Assembly: GCF_034190915.1 (NCBI RefSeq)
Contig: NW_026947502.1
Coordinates: 33,758,785-33,822,784 of the forward strand
Origin: Cavia porcellus
Lineage: Eukaryota; Chordata; Mammalia; Rodentia; Caviidae
Length of the DNA: 64,000 nt
Direction of reading: 5' to 3'
The notes under the pieces were generated by a model. It was not told where the DNA came from and ran no database searches. It saw nothing but the letters and a program-made list of their open reading frames with translations. This document shows, in pieces, positions 47,301 to 59,734 of the stretch; position 1 is the stretch's first letter, and each line of letters starts with the position of its first letter. Made by a program: the position numbers and the translations under genes.

Positions 47301-47599
47301 ACTTGTTAGTCTCTGAGGAAGGGAGTGTCACAAAGATACCTGCTTTTTTGGTCATTCATTTTATAAGCAATAGTTTCCAGGTAGATTACATTCACCAATT
47401 CACAGGACAGTGTGGTTTTGGCCACAAAACAGGGCTGTCTCCAAATTTTACTTGAGAAGTTACAGTTCTGGGCTGCACTTAGGGAGTAAAAAAAATAGGA
47501 AAAGCCCCGAAGGGACCTGATCCCTTCCTTCCCAATTCTAGAAGCTTCCAGCTTGCCATCAGTTTGCACACCTCCCCTTTGCTTTATTTGAATAAAGCA

Positions 47600-47830
47600 T
47601 GAAACAGAGCTGGAAACAGGGTCCCCATGGGGGCTGGAAACTTTGGAGCATTAGCTGACAAACTGGCTTGCTGCTTGGTAAACTCCCAGGGCAAATGCAA
47701 AGTGCGAGCTAATCTTGCCACCATCACAAGTTCTCTGAGCTGAGGATAATGTATGATAATCTAAATCGGGCTGGGCAGATGCCTGTCTGGGAAATCTGAT
47801 TAGGATTTGCCTGATGATTCCCTTTCATCC
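47600..47830. promoter_or_regulatory. Candidate conserved non-coding element
   Basis: Repeat-free, with GGGTCCCCATGGGGGC, GGCAAATGCAAAGTGCGAGC (octamer-like ATGCAAA) and TCTGATTAGGATTTGCC (OTX/CRX-like GATTA). On appearance only. Confidence 0.28.
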
Positions 47831-48184
47831 CTCTGGAAACCTCAGAGCATGACAGACAAAACCTAGCCAAGAAGCTGACATGTCCCTGGAGGTCCAGGCC
47901 CCAAGGCACTGATCCGCCAAACCTAAACCTCTACTGGTGGCTGAGGAAAGGTGAGAACAAGAATCTGCAAATAGTTCTGAAGCGAGGGGCTCATGGAATA
48001 CCCCAGTTTGATCAATGCAGGGCCATAAAGATCAGAGCCTCTTTGTCTTTAGAACATTCGTAAAGCACAGGATAAGTGGTGCCACATGTTCACTTAACAT
48101 CTTCACTGGATACCATCAATTCAGAGTAAGGTTTAAAGTGCACATTTTCTAGCCTGCTCAATAGTAAGTTGCCAGCAGCTTCCA

Positions 48185-48345
48185 TATAGCACGCACCTTT
48201 CAAGCCTTCTGCTCTTACCCTTCCCTCCCTTGGAATGTTCCTGTGGGCCTAGCTAAATTTTGATTCATCTTCAAAACCAAATCAGATGCCTCTGTCCCTG
48301 GGAATATTTTTCCTGAACAGTGTCCGAACTCTCAAACAAATATTG
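48185..48345 (+). mobile_element. L2 LINE fragment
   Basis: L2 3' pattern upstream of the end: 'ttacccttccctcccttggaa', 'gattcatcttcaaaaccaaat', 'gatgcctctgtccctggg'. Confidence 0.5.
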
Positions 48346-48985
48346 TCAATATGTACTTTCCATTTAGGCTAAGCATTTTTACAGTTACTGCTTCATGAGG
48401 AGAGAGACCACGCAGTTTCCCATGCTGGAAGACACACAGACACAGACTGATTTTACCTTACATTCCAGTATGAATTTTGGAGCTCTTGTCTGAATGGCTC
48501 GCTTCCTCCCACTTGGCTTCTGAGTCAACCTTGTGTCTGTTCTTTTCTTTCTCACCAGACTAAACAGTGTAGAAATGGACACACCCATCTCTCTAACCAG
48601 CATGGGGATGCTGGTCTACCAAAAAGGGCTTGGTCAAGAGGTCCTGGGTTGAAAGCCTCCATGTGCTCAGGACAGGGAGCCATGGCACTACCAGGCTGAG
48701 TTCCTGGACCCAAGACAGACTTTTGTCTCTCCCTAAACTCTAGCCAGGCTCTTTCCAGACTCAAGTCATCAATGGCCAGGAGATTTAATGAGGAATGTCA
48801 GTGGAGTTAGTGGGGAGCCACTGATGATTTGAAAACCAAAGCCTAGCGTATACATTAGGTTTAAGGCCCCAGAATTATATTCTCTATATGAATGGATCCA
48901 ATTTAGGCATGAGAATCCAATTAAGACTTCTCATTATCTTCACCAAGAAGGAACATGTAATTCAATATGGAAATATACAACATTT

Positions 48986-48989
<4 letters not shown>

Positions 48990-49017
<28 letters not shown>

Positions 49018-49018
49018 C
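48990..49018. repeat. (TA)n microsatellite
   Basis: An uninterrupted TA run of about 28 bases. Confidence 0.96.
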
Positions 49019-49284
49019 ATTTCAGATGTTCATTAACCCCAGGGGCCTTTATATTTACTACATGGTAGGTATGATAAACAAAAAGACTAAGAGTACCTGT
49101 CCTCATTATTTGGCAAGGGGAGTGAGCAGGTACTAAGATTCTTATGATATGACAGCACCTGCATCAGATCACAGAAAGAGGAATGGCCAATTCCACGAAA
49201 ATAAAAGTCAGAAGACAGTCCATCCTAGGGGGCATGGGAGACCATCTACACCGCAAACACCATTTGCAGGGTCAGTCTCTGGGT

Positions 49285-49468
49285 CAGTGGTTCTCCAACC
49301 TGACTTCAAACTAAAATCTACGTGCCTAGATCTCCCTTCCACAGAACAGAATCTTGGTGGCAGCTCCAAAGTTCTGCACTTTTAAGGGCCATATGGTGAC
49401 ACTTTTACAATTTGGCATTGGTATTGGCAGTTTAGCACTGGTCTAAGATTGGGCTCTGAGAGCCACTG
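49285..49468 (+). mobile_element. MER5A-type non-autonomous hAT transposon
   Basis: It begins CAGTGGTTCTCCAACCTG and ends TTGGGCTCTGAGAGCCACTG, imperfect inverted repeats of each other, about 184 bp apart. The interior AGAACAGAATCTTGGTGGCA fits the MER5 family. An ancient hAT-Charlie derivative without a transposase gene. Confidence 0.72.
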
Positions 49469-51159
49469 TGAGGTCTCATTGGAGACCTAGAAAATACCGC
49501 AAGGGTCTTTAGGGAGCTGAAGGACAGCTGAAGTCAGTTTACACTTGAAGTCAATGCCCTGCAGTTGAGTCCCCTGTTGAATGTGTAGGCATGGAAACAA
49601 GCGTGAAAACACCAACACTGTGAATGGGACTGCCTGGAGTCATGATGCAGCTGAGAAAGAGCTACCCTCTTGGACCTAGTCACTTCCCCTCCCTACTTAT
49701 CTCATAACCCATCGAATACACTGAGAGAGTGGCTCATCCTTGACCTCATCAAAAACTTATCTACTATTCTGATCGTCTGCAGGAGCACTACCATGGTCCA
49801 GTGGTATGTTCTCGTGACTACCAGCAGTAAGACTCCCCAAGACAAGAACGGCTTTGCCCATTCTAAAACATACCTTTGCTTTCTTGAATTATATACAGTA
49901 TTTTATACAGCATATATAGTAAATTATATACAATAGGCAGTCTCCAGTGAGCTCTGAGCTTTTGCTTTCTCCCAAGGGCACACAGCTCTATTTAGGAGAT
50001 GAGTCAAATAAGCTTGGGACTATTATTTGCATAACCAGATGCAGTCAGGGGAAGCAGATGGTGGGTACAGGCTGGGATCAGGCACATCACACCACTCTTG
50101 AGGACTCAATCCAGTGTCTGACACAGGATGCCCCTCTGGGCCCCAGCTTCACACGAGTTACTCCTGAGCCAGACATACCACCTCCTCAACTCTTGTTACC
50201 TGCTGCCAAGGCCACATCATGGCCACAGCATGGCAAAAGCTGAAGACCTGTCACCAAAACTGCCGCATGATAATCAGAGGTTCTGACTGCAGCATTGGAT
50301 GGTTTCATGTCAAATCAGCACCCTGGTCCCTGAGCTGATGAAATTAAACAAGGAGCCTCTCACCTTTAGCGCTCCAATGTTAAGAATATCAGGGTAGCCA
50401 CATCCAAACACTCGAGGGAGAGGCTTTTAGGCAGAAAGTCCTCAGACAATGGACTTCTTCATGAGACTCAAAGAGTCAGTGCCTGGTCCTCTCCAACCTC
50501 CTAGATCTTGTTTCTGTCAGTCATCCATACCCACGATATCTCCTTTACTTCCTAGGGGTTCTAAGACCCTTCTTTCTGGGAGGCCTTAGGGTTGATCCTC
50601 TGAGTCCCTTCCCCCAAATATCTTCTCTCTGGCTCTCATTCCCCTCAGTCCTCTTCTTACATACTTTCATCTCTGAAGTGCCCATCATCACCCCTTACTC
50701 CTCTCATTCTCTGCCACAGAAAACTGCTTCCCTCTTTCTCAAAGAGCAAATGCATAAGTCATTGGCCTCTCAGCACCCAGCACAGCAGATGGTGCAGAGT
50801 GAGTGAACAAAGGACAGAGGAGGGGCAGGGGTGAAGTCCAGGCAGGAGGTTCCTTTGGGACAGGAAAGATGAGAAGGGAGAGAGAAGGCAAAATGGAAGA
50901 CCAACTGCCCTTTCTGTGTTCTGGTGCCCACGGATGTTTCTTCTTGCTCTTGGAGAGCTAGGAGTGCACTGTGCTATCCATTTCAAACACACCTGCTGCA
51001 GGGATGAGGCTGTCTTCTCAGAAGCATCCCTACCAGATAACAAAGCAGCCTCTGGAAGATGCCTGGCCACCATGAGGAACAGACCTGTGGGGGTGAGTGG
51101 AAGCGGAACGCTGAATTCCTCCCACAAGTGGCTCCAGCTCCAGCATGGGAGGCATCTGA

Positions 51160-51500
51160 GCAATTATTTTAATTTGTAGAGTTTCTCTTTTTAATTTAGA
51201 AAACAGAAGCAGACAAATTATCCATAGCTGTATGGCTTTAATACCTGACAGCTTTGTAGCAATTGTTTTTCGATCCAGAGCCCTCTGAGCCCTGCTAAGT
51301 CTTAATAAAGTAAAGAAATAAATAAAATCTTCCAAAGGAACGAGCAACACACGGTGGGGATTGGTGTGTGATTAGGAGACGGACTGCCATGGCGCCACGG
51401 TGCCCAGAGGAAGTCATCTCGCTGAGGGGCAGAAAATAGATGTGACTGAGGCCAGCACCTGAGGAGGCCCCGCAGGACCGCAGAGCGATCCCGAGCAGGG
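51160..51500. promoter_or_regulatory. Candidate conserved element ending in a CpG-dense patch
   Basis: The left half is AT-rich and repeat-free (TTTTTAATTTAGAAAAC, GTAGCAATTGTTTTTCG). The right half holds eight CpG between 51380 and 51493, including GGCGCC and GCGATCCCGAG, unusual for this CpG-poor intron. It is too short for a classical CpG island. It may be an enhancer or a minor promoter; there is no direct evidence of transcription. Confidence 0.4.
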
Positions 51501-52189
51501 GAGATGCAAGCTGTGTCTCTGTTAGATAAGGCTTTCAAAGTACATCCCAGTAATTGAAAACAAAATGAATGTGGTATTGCTACAAGACAGGCGGTAACAA
51601 AATACAGTGCTCCCTCCTGATAAGTCATGAGAAAGAAGTCTTCTAAAGGGGCAGAAGTGGAGATGGCAGCACAGGGAAGCAAATTCCCTCTAAGACCAAA
51701 TTTATCTGCACTGCAGAATTGAGGTGATTATTGATAATCCATAAAGTCCCTGTCCCTACAAGCACAAAGCCTCCCTCAGTTCAGATTTTAAAATAGAGCA
51801 GCTGACCTGCCTTGAATCACACAATCTTTAGCAAGACAACTCCTCAGGTCTACAAGCCCTCTCCCTCAACCCTGCTTCAGGATTTTCTGTTCTACTTTGC
51901 TTTTATACCAGCCTTCATAAAAGAGTCTGTGGAGAGATAATATTGAGGTTCACACAGAAGTAGTGAGCGGGGCAGAACATTTTCATCAGTGACCCTTCCC
52001 CCACAAGACCCCTCAGGCTGGAGCTGCTGCAGTGACTGGACAGCCGCAGAACTGTTCCTGCTCCAACTAATATTTTAGGTCGCACCTGTTGTCAGTAATA
52101 TCACTTTGGAAAGATTCAACCACACTCCATGGAAACATTCTTAAAGCCCTGGAGCCAATTTGACTAGATAATAACATTGCTCTAATTCT

Positions 52190-53320
52190 GTTAGACAGCA
52201 GCAGCAGGACAGGAGTCATGGGCCTTGGGAAGATGCAACTCTTGCTATCACTTTATGCAATAGCATTTGCTGGGTCAGACAGGTCAGTTGCACTGGGCCA
52301 GTTCCATCATGGGACAGGTAACAGACTGTCCCTACCAGGACACATACTTACTCTGGAGGTTCACTGCCTTGCCTCCATTTGATGCTTCTGTCAAAGCTGC
52401 TGTCAGTGGACTTACAGAATGCTTTCTCTACAATGATAGTATCCAGCACAGCATTGCTTTTGACTAGGAAACTCACTTCATGGCAGCAATGGGCCCATGT
52501 TAAGAATTTGCTGGTCTCATGCTCATCACTACTGGGAAGCAGCTGTCTTCACAGAACGATGGAATGGCCTTTGGAAGATGCATTTGCAGTACCAACTCCA
52601 TGACAACATCTTGTCCTACTGAGGCAAGAGTCTCCAGAGGCTGTATATGGGGTGAATTAATCTCTAATATACAGTAGTCTTTTTCTCCATAGCCAGGATT
52701 CATGGGTTTAGAAATCAAGGGATGGAAATGACAACTGGAACCATCCTCTTAGCCTAGTAGTAACCCACTGGCAAAACTTTTATTTTTTGTTCACACAACT
52801 CATGAATTACTGGTATAGAAGTCCTAGTGCCAGAGAAGGGGGGATCCCTGTATTGCGGGGGGCAACATTTCCAATGAAATGGGAGCCAAGATTACCACTT
52901 CACCACTTTAGCTCTGAGTCCCAATGGCTCTGAGTCAATCAGCAAAGAAGGAATTTATGGTATTGACTGGGTGATGGATCCACACCACCAAACGGAATTT
53001 GAACTATTACTCTGCAATGTAGATAAGGGAGAGGAAACCTAGAATGCAGGTGAACTCTTAGAGCATCTTTCAGAATTGCAAGCCCCGTGATTAGAGTCAG
53101 TGGGAAACTATAATGAACAAGTCCAAACACGATTACTAATGGCATAGACCCTTCAGGAATGCAGGTGTGGGTCATCTACTAGGTGAAGAAGCACAACCCA
53201 TCAAGATACTTACTGAAGAAGGCACAGGGAATACAGACTGAGTAGTAGGAGGAAGTTACAAACACTAGCTATGCATGTGTGCTCAATTACAGAAATAAAG
53301 ACTAAAACTCTTATGAGTAG
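52190..53320 (+). mobile_element. Decayed ERVL internal fragment with a dUTPase-like part
   Basis: The sequence resembles the internal pol-3' part of endogenous ERVL retroviruses on the plus strand. At about 52920-53180 the pieced-together reading resembles the ERVL dUTPase region but is broken by several in-frame stops and frame changes, so nothing functional remains. No flanking LTR pair was defined. Old genomic copy. Confidence 0.6.
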
Positions 53321-53360
53321 TTCCTCTCTACTTATTCCTCACTTGTTAAAAATAAGTGAA

Positions 53361-53372
53361 TATATGTGTGTG

Positions 53373-53406
<34 letters not shown>

Positions 53407-53411
53407 TATAT
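53361..53411. repeat. TG-TA-CA palindromic microsatellite
   Basis: TATATGTGTGTG passes through a TA run to a CA run ending ACACATATA. The arms are complementary apart from a difference in TG and CA repeat number. Confidence 0.92.
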
Positions 53412-53739
53412 TACTTTTCTTTGTCACTTAAGATTTATTATCAGTATTAAAATATTGTTAAATTTCTATGACAGCAATTAAATTATGGAATATCAAAAAG
53501 TAAGCATCACTCAACAATTTTGTTCTGCTTCTAGGGAGGGAATCAGTGTAGTTTTGGTTGTGCATAGAATTCTTGTATGAAGCTAATGCAAACATGGTCT
53601 TGTTGCTGCCTTCATTTTGGAGAAGTGCAATGCAAGGAAACAGGAATAGATACAAATTGACTGGATTGAGGGACATCTAGATAACATGTAAAGCACACTT
53701 CTCACACGTCTGGGTGTGTCCATGTTTTTTTTTTTCCAG

Positions 53740-54101
53740 AAAAGACTGTTATACAGGCTAGCAAACTGAGTGGAGAAGACCTGCCTTCCTTGTGGATGGT
53801 ATTACCCTTAGGCAAGGACCCTGGCTAGAACAGGAAATTGGCAGGAGAAACTCTCTGGTTCTTCCTCCCAAAGCTGGAAGGTTTTCTTCTGCTGTTCCTT
53901 TCAGCTATCAGAGTCTAGGTTTTTCAGCCCTTAGACTCTAGGACTTGCAGCCATGACCCTCTGGGGGTCTTGGGCTTGTAGCACCCCAGTTTTGAGGTTT
54001 GGGGCTGTTAAACTAAAATTTTACTGTCTTATGTGGGTCTTCAATGTGAATCTGGCTATTGTAAAACATTTTAGCCTCTGTGAGCCCATCTATAAACAAA
54101 T

Positions 54102-54105
<4 letters not shown>
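53740..54105 (+). mobile_element. LTR-like dispersed repeat, copy 2
   Basis: Same general plan as 45790-46215: GAGTGGAGAAGACCTGCC at the left, phrases around CTATCAGAGTCTAGG and CTTAGACTCTAGG in the middle, then a 'tgtgagcccatctataaa' end that leads into a CA tract. Family not named with confidence. Confidence 0.5.

Positions 54106-54144
<39 letters not shown>
54103..54144. repeat. (CA)n microsatellite
   Basis: An uninterrupted CA run of about 40 bases at the end of the LTR-like copy. Confidence 0.97.
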
Positions 54145-54145
<1 letters not shown>

Positions 54146-54599
54146 CTAACAAACCAATGCTCATCTAATGAATATACACTCTTAGGCACATCACCCTGTT
54201 TCTCCAAAGAATACTAATTCAGGCACCTTTCTGCATGTTAGAGCAGATAAAGGACTGTCTGAGGACAAGCCTCTCTTCCTTAGCTGCAGTGTAAAGAGGA
54301 GGAATTAGGACTCTATTAGGGGAGCATTAGCAGAGGCAAGTTCAAAGGATACTCTGGAACACTTGGAGCAGAGCAGACAGAAGGATAAAAGCTGCTGGCC
54401 TCCCAGATATATTCTCATTTTGGGTTTCAGTATCCTGACAATGGAACCTCATTCTTCCTCATCTTACACCTGCCCCCAACTCGCTTGCTCCTTGGTTCTG
54501 CCAGACCTAACACCCATTTTCTTTTCCTTTTTTTTCTGCTTAAACAAAAATTTATTTTCATAAGAAATAAAAGTTAAAAATCAGTTCAAATGTTACCAG

Positions 54600-54790
54600 G
54601 GTTGGTTTCTTCTGAGATCTCTCTTGTTGGCTTCTAGATGGTCATCTTTACAAATACATAGTCTTTTCGGTATGCCAATGCCCCAATCTCTTCTTATAAG
54701 GACATCAGCCTTAGTGGACGGAGCCACCTGCATACCTCTATCATATCCATTCCTTTCAGTGTGGTCACTGTTATGAGTACAGGAATGTCT
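54600..54790 (-). mobile_element. MLT1/MST-type MaLR LTR fragment
   Basis: Reverse MaLR pattern: 'gttggcttctagatggtcatc' followed by TCTTCTTATAAGGACATCAG. Confidence 0.5.
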
Positions 54791-56034
54791 GCGGTCACAG
54801 CGGGAACAGGACTCACAGGACAGATGGGAAGGCAGACTCCAATTCTCCTCGGCTATGTGATCGTAAGCAAGTTATTCAAGCATTCCCTCTTCTATAAAAT
54901 TAAAAAACTATAAAACAGTTTCACAAGTGGGTTTTATGACAAAAGATAAGTTAACAGGCAGCATCAAAATACAGAGGAAGTCCAGATTTAGCATCGAATT
55001 TCCTTTACATTCTCCTTTTTTACAATCCTTGATCAGCAAACCACAGAATTTCACAGTGGAGTCCAGAGAAGCCCTGCTCCACAATATAAATAATAAATAA
55101 GTAAAATTTTAAAAGAGCATTCTTAGAGAGGATCCTACGGCATGACATATATTTTGAGGCTATACTAAGAACTATGACCTACTTGGATCTGATATATAGA
55201 AACATTTGTTTGAAACACCCTAGGTTTTATCCAGTGATTGAAAAGCTTTGTATTAATCACATTTCTTTTTCAAAGACTACAAAATGTGACTGGTAGTGTC
55301 AACATGTGAATCAAACCCTTCCAGTACCAATGATCTATCTGGTAGAATGGACTTGAACTGGCTTTGCATACACAACACTGCAAACCTCACTGCCTTTGAA
55401 CAAGGTCACTGGAGACACAGAGGAGTGGGAAGTCATTCTTGGAAAACAGTGCCAAAGGCCCACAAGTCTTACACCTGAGGTGCCTGTATGAGCAAGTTCC
55501 CCGTATCTGCATGCAATAGTCCCACATACTCACCATCTGTCCTTACATAAAAAGATATATTAAAGGAATGATCAAAAACTAGTATGATAAACAGACTGCT
55601 TCCCAGGGTTGTATGCTGCATAGTGAGACCATGGGAAGAGTGAGTTGGACAGTCAAGCCAGATGCAGTGTGAAGCATGGTAAGGGAGAATCACCCCAGCT
55701 CTGTAGATCTCAATTCCTAGAAAAAGAGAATCTGTTGTGATTTGTTAGTCACTCGTCATGAGCAGCCACAACCAGATAGAAATGTGGAGAGTGTGGAGAC
55801 AGCCTCAGCCTGGAGCCCTTCCTGGTCCAAGGCTGCCCAAAGCTCCTCACCCGATGCCTGCATGCACTAGGCTGCGCAGTCACTAGCGGAGGTACAGCAA
55901 AATAAGGCTGTGAAAGCTCCCAATCAGCTGCAGAAGAGCTGTTAGCAAGGGAGAAACATGATATGATTTATGTTGCAAAAAGGTAGCTCAAAATCTATGA
56001 CTAGAAGGATGGCAGAAAAAGACACCACATAGAG

Positions 56035-56330
56035 CTAAAGAGAATTGGCAGCAATACATGAACCAACATAGATAAACCTTGAAAATACATTGAGAAATGA
56101 AATATAATGTATACAGTTTATATGAGGTTTAATATAGGAAAAACAACAGTACTGAAGCTCGCTCACAGGCACTCCTTCCGTGGCAAACACCAAATTCAGG
56201 GCTCTGGTTACCTCTGGAAAATAAGGAAGGGGATGACATCTCAGAAGGTCATATGGGGGTTTTCATTAAGAAATCTGTAGTTTTGTTTCTTTATATAAAA
56301 GGTGTAAAGTTGCTATGTCTATAGTAAAGC
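56035..56330 (-). mobile_element. Old L1 LINE 3' fragment
   Basis: Reverse old L1 pattern: ATAGATAAACCTTGAAAATA, 'attgagaaatgaaatataatg', 'ctctggttacctctgg' and 'aaaaggtgtaaagttgctatg'. Confidence 0.55.
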
Positions 56331-57538
56331 TGAGAGGTAGACAGAGATGTATTCTTAAGTGGCGGAGTTATGAAGAACAAATGGTTGTGTGGTAAATGGA
56401 TTGGGAGGGAAAGGGCAAGAGAAAAATAGGCAAACCACTTAGGAGTGCTAGTCCCAACAGGAGATGGTGGCAGGCGTGATGAGAAGTGGACAGACTCAGT
56501 CCCAAATCCTTGGGCATTATTGGGATATCAAGAAGAGGTAGAAGTTGATGGGAGGGGAGACGGTATTCTGACATCTGGTTTTCTTGTTATACTATGTGTG
56601 GAGGCCCTGGAGCAGGGGGAAGGCAGTGGGGAAGAAACATCTACCACTCCAGGGATCAGTGCAGAGCCAACCAACCCACAGCACCATTTCCTAGAAAATG
56701 AAGTGGGATACAGATGTCTCTCCAGACCCATAATGGGCTGTTGCCATAGGACATCATGAAAATTCTTTTGTAAGCTATGCCTGGTGCCTGCCTTTGATAA
56801 AATAACCCAATTAGAGAAGGGATGGAAAGGACAGAACTGAAGCCCAAGTGGTCATGCAGCCATTGCTTAATTCTGCCCTCAAACCTTCGGGTACAACCAG
56901 CAGAGAAAAATGGGAGGCCTGGATGGTGTCTATGAATACTTGATAGCTCAATATAGCTTTGGGGGTACAAATGACTATGAAATATGAACAGTGCCCAGCT
57001 GCCCCTGAGAAGTTACATTAGCGGTAATAACACAGAGGGCTATAGGTACAGAACCCTGGTAATTTATTTCCCTTTAAGGATATGTTAGGAAAGGCAGATC
57101 TAATAGTGTGGAAATTAGAATGGGTGCGAGATGACATCAAAACTGTATGAGGCCACTCCAGCCCCTCAGTGGCTGTAGGTCTGCTGTCCTCCTCTCTAGG
57201 CATCACAGAGGCACCTGAGCAGAGTTTTTCCCTGCTTGCCTCGCCTCCAGCACCACCCCTGCAATGCATACTTCACTCTTCTGGCAAAATAAGAAAGAGT
57301 TTAATTGTTCTCTTGACGCTGCTCAGGGTCTTGGCATATCCATTCACCTGCTATGCCAATGGTGCTGCTTCAGGCAAGCACAGATGAGAAAAGAGATGAG
57401 CACAGTGGCAACTTTTCTTCCTTCATGCAGGCAGACTAACAATCCTTTCTTCCTCATTAAAAGGAAGGCAACAGCAAACAGGCCCGTGATCACTGACATT
57501 TGTTAATGAGGTACTAGGTATCGATCAACTGTCTAGAC

Positions 57539-57610
57539 CACTGATGGTGAACACTTAAGAGCTTTCGATGATGACGAAGAGCCCAATGCAACACATATAC
57601 CATAGATTCG
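57539..57610 (+). mobile_element. Short terminal-inverted-repeat element, copy 3
   Basis: Left end CACTGATGGTGAACAC and interior 'aagagctttcgatgatgacgaagagccc' align with copies 1 and 2, but the right end is degraded. It is preceded by GTCTAGAC and followed by GTCTAGAG, close to a hAT-type 8-bp target duplication, though this may be chance. Confidence 0.5.
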
Positions 57611-58057
57611 TCTAGAGCAAAGCAGTGTACCCATCACAGGCAACAAGGGCCTAGAAAAAAAGAATACGTGTGCCCTGCTCATGTATTTGCAGCAATTCTA
57701 CAGAGTATAGGAAATGTAAAGCGTTGAGGTTCAAGGACAGAGGAATTGGCAAGGACATTGGTCCTTGTTTTCTTTGGACTTGGCCCAGTAAGGCTCAATG
57801 CTGGGCACAGAGATGTATGGGCAGTCCTATCTTCTACTAATTGACAAAGGAAAGCTATGTCTTCCTCACTTCCTCTCTTTCTCCCAAAACCTCCACTCCT
57901 CTACCCAAGATAAGATCTATGCTCCTCACCCAGGTCCTTTGAGATTGCCTTCTAGCAAGGTAGCTCTCACTCTAAAGGTCCTCTCTCCTCCACTAGCCTC
58001 CCATGTCCAGAAGAAAATTATAGCTCAACAAAAGATATCATTTGATCCTTCTATAAA

Positions 58058-58095
58058 CCTGACAGCTATCTCTTGACCTGACAGCTATCTTCTCC
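58058..58095 (+). repeat. 19-bp tandem duplication
   Basis: Two adjacent units beginning CCTGACAGCTATCT that differ near the end. Confidence 0.9.
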
Positions 58096-58838
58096 ACTTC
58101 CAGTCAACAGCTCATTGAATAAGGGAGCTACCACCACGCCTAGCAACACAAAGGACCCTAGTCCTTCCCATCAGGCTTCAGGTTAAACAAAAGGAGAGCA
58201 GTCACAAGTTCTCCCTGATTCCATTCAGCTTCCTCCATCTCTAACAAGCAGAGGAGGGAAGACAATAGCCAGGCAGTCTCCTGTGTTTGAATTTACTACA
58301 TGTGGTAGTAAGAGGCTCCCCATCACTTCTTTTGTTTCCTTTCCACTCTAACCAGGTAAAATGACTCTCTTAGTACCAGGTAAATAAACTGCTTCAGTCT
58401 ACCCTTTCAATGCCCCTTCACTAGAAGCATAGCACAAGTGTGCACAGTTTCCTACAGTCCTCAACAAGTTTTAATGACAGATCTTTCCACCTTCAAGGAT
58501 TCCTTATTATTTGATCTGGGTTACAGGGAAGATGCTCTCTCAAGCACTCCGCAGCCAGCTTGCCTTGATATATGCAAAGTGACTGTTTTACTTTTCAGGG
58601 ATGTGTATCTCCCTGTTGTTAATATATTTATGATATCTTCATTTAATACAGACTTCTATGAAATTAGACCTGAGACCCAACCAACAACTAGGCAGAGGAA
58701 GACATGCAATTGAGCTGTAAAGGGTGAAACCCAGGCAGGACACTAAGCTAGATCAACCTAAAGCCTGAGTCCAATGATAGCTCATTGTTCCAGATTTGTG
58801 AACTTAGGTCAGTCAACATTCAAACTGCCCATGACAAA

Positions 58839-58870
58839 AGTAAGCCTGACTCAGCCATGTCAGGCTTACT
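58839..58870. repeat. Perfect 12-bp hairpin
   Basis: The arm AGTAAGCCTGAC and its exact complement GTCAGGCTTACT are separated by the 8-base loop TCAGCCAT. The base composition is mixed, so this is not a simple AT palindrome. No T-run follows, and a bacterial-type terminator has no meaning here. Confidence 0.92.
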
Positions 58871-59094
58871 GTCCCTCTGTTAAGAAATAAGACGATAATT
58901 CTGAGAACATGGTAAACTGGTTCATATTACCAAAGATAATCTACTTCCAGAGATGGCTATACAGGCTTATCCTAGCCAGGGAGGCAGATGTTAGCACTCC
59001 AGAGGGCAGCAAAGATGCAGAATTCTGTGCATCCCCTGTAAACCCATGAAAGTGTCACTTGACACAGCATTGTTTAGAATTTACATGTATATAT

Positions 59095-59235
59095 GTAGTC
59101 ATTTGATGAACACATCTCCCTCCTCAACTAGAAGTTTCAGGAGGGTAGGAACCGTGCTTGTCACTGTCACAGGTGTGTGGCCTGCACTCAGCAGGATGCT
59201 GGCAGAGAATAGAAATTTAATGAATATTTGTTGAG
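59095..59235 (+). mobile_element. L2 LINE 3' end
   Basis: Clear L2 end: GGAGGGTAGGAACCGTGCTT, then GCAGAGAATAGAAATTTAAT and GAATATTTGTTGAGACA. Confidence 0.75.
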
Positions 59236-59734
59236 ACACAGTCCTATCATCCAGGACCTTGTACCAGCTAAGCTAGTTAATATGATGATCCGTGTCTATG
59301 GTAGCTTCAAGAAAACTGACATCCAGCAATGAAAATAGTAAAGGCACCTCAGATTAACTAGAGGAATCGAGTCAGGTATGGTGACAGATGTTTCCCTGTG
59401 ACCCAAAAAGAACAAAATAGGCAGGCTACCCATCAGAAGCTAGTGCAGCCTTAGTATTAACAAGCCAATCAGGCTCTTATGCCCTTTGAGCACTGTGGGA
59501 AGTCACTAGTTCTCAGAGGCCAACAGAACTTATGTAAGCACGAATCTCCCTCAATCTGACAAATAAAACCTGCTCTGGATTTTGCATGTGCAATATCTGC
59601 AAAGTCCTGCCATATTACAAAGAGCGACTGTCCTGTATAAGCTGCTGGTGTCTGCTTGATTTGACACCACTGAAAAGAGAAAAATTGAGATCCTCTCGAG
59701 AGAAATGTGATCTGAGGGCACCTGCTCTGAAAGG

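Larger units (their letters stand above)
46216..52189. other. Intron, unique sequence with scattered repeats
   Basis: 46240-47120, 47835-48180, 48370-48985, 49470-51160 and 51500-52190 hold no repeat I can name with confidence, though 50590-50750 is pyrimidine-rich and may be L2. No exon recognised. Confidence 0.5.

Noticed and set aside
51290..51330. AATAAA motifs as a polyadenylation site of an unknown gene
   Set aside because: Several AATAAA-like strings occur in AT-rich sequence, but no transcript or upstream coding exon supports a gene end.
50759..51682. Several minus-strand frames of 106-134 codons
   Set aside because: They overlap in different frames, lack domains, and cover a candidate non-coding element rather than a coding pattern.
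52920..53180. Possible functional dUTPase gene
   Set aside because: Several in-frame stops and frame changes; it is a dead retroviral remnant.
58839..58870. Possible microRNA precursor
   Set aside because: The 12-bp stem is too short for a microRNA hairpin and does not extend outward.
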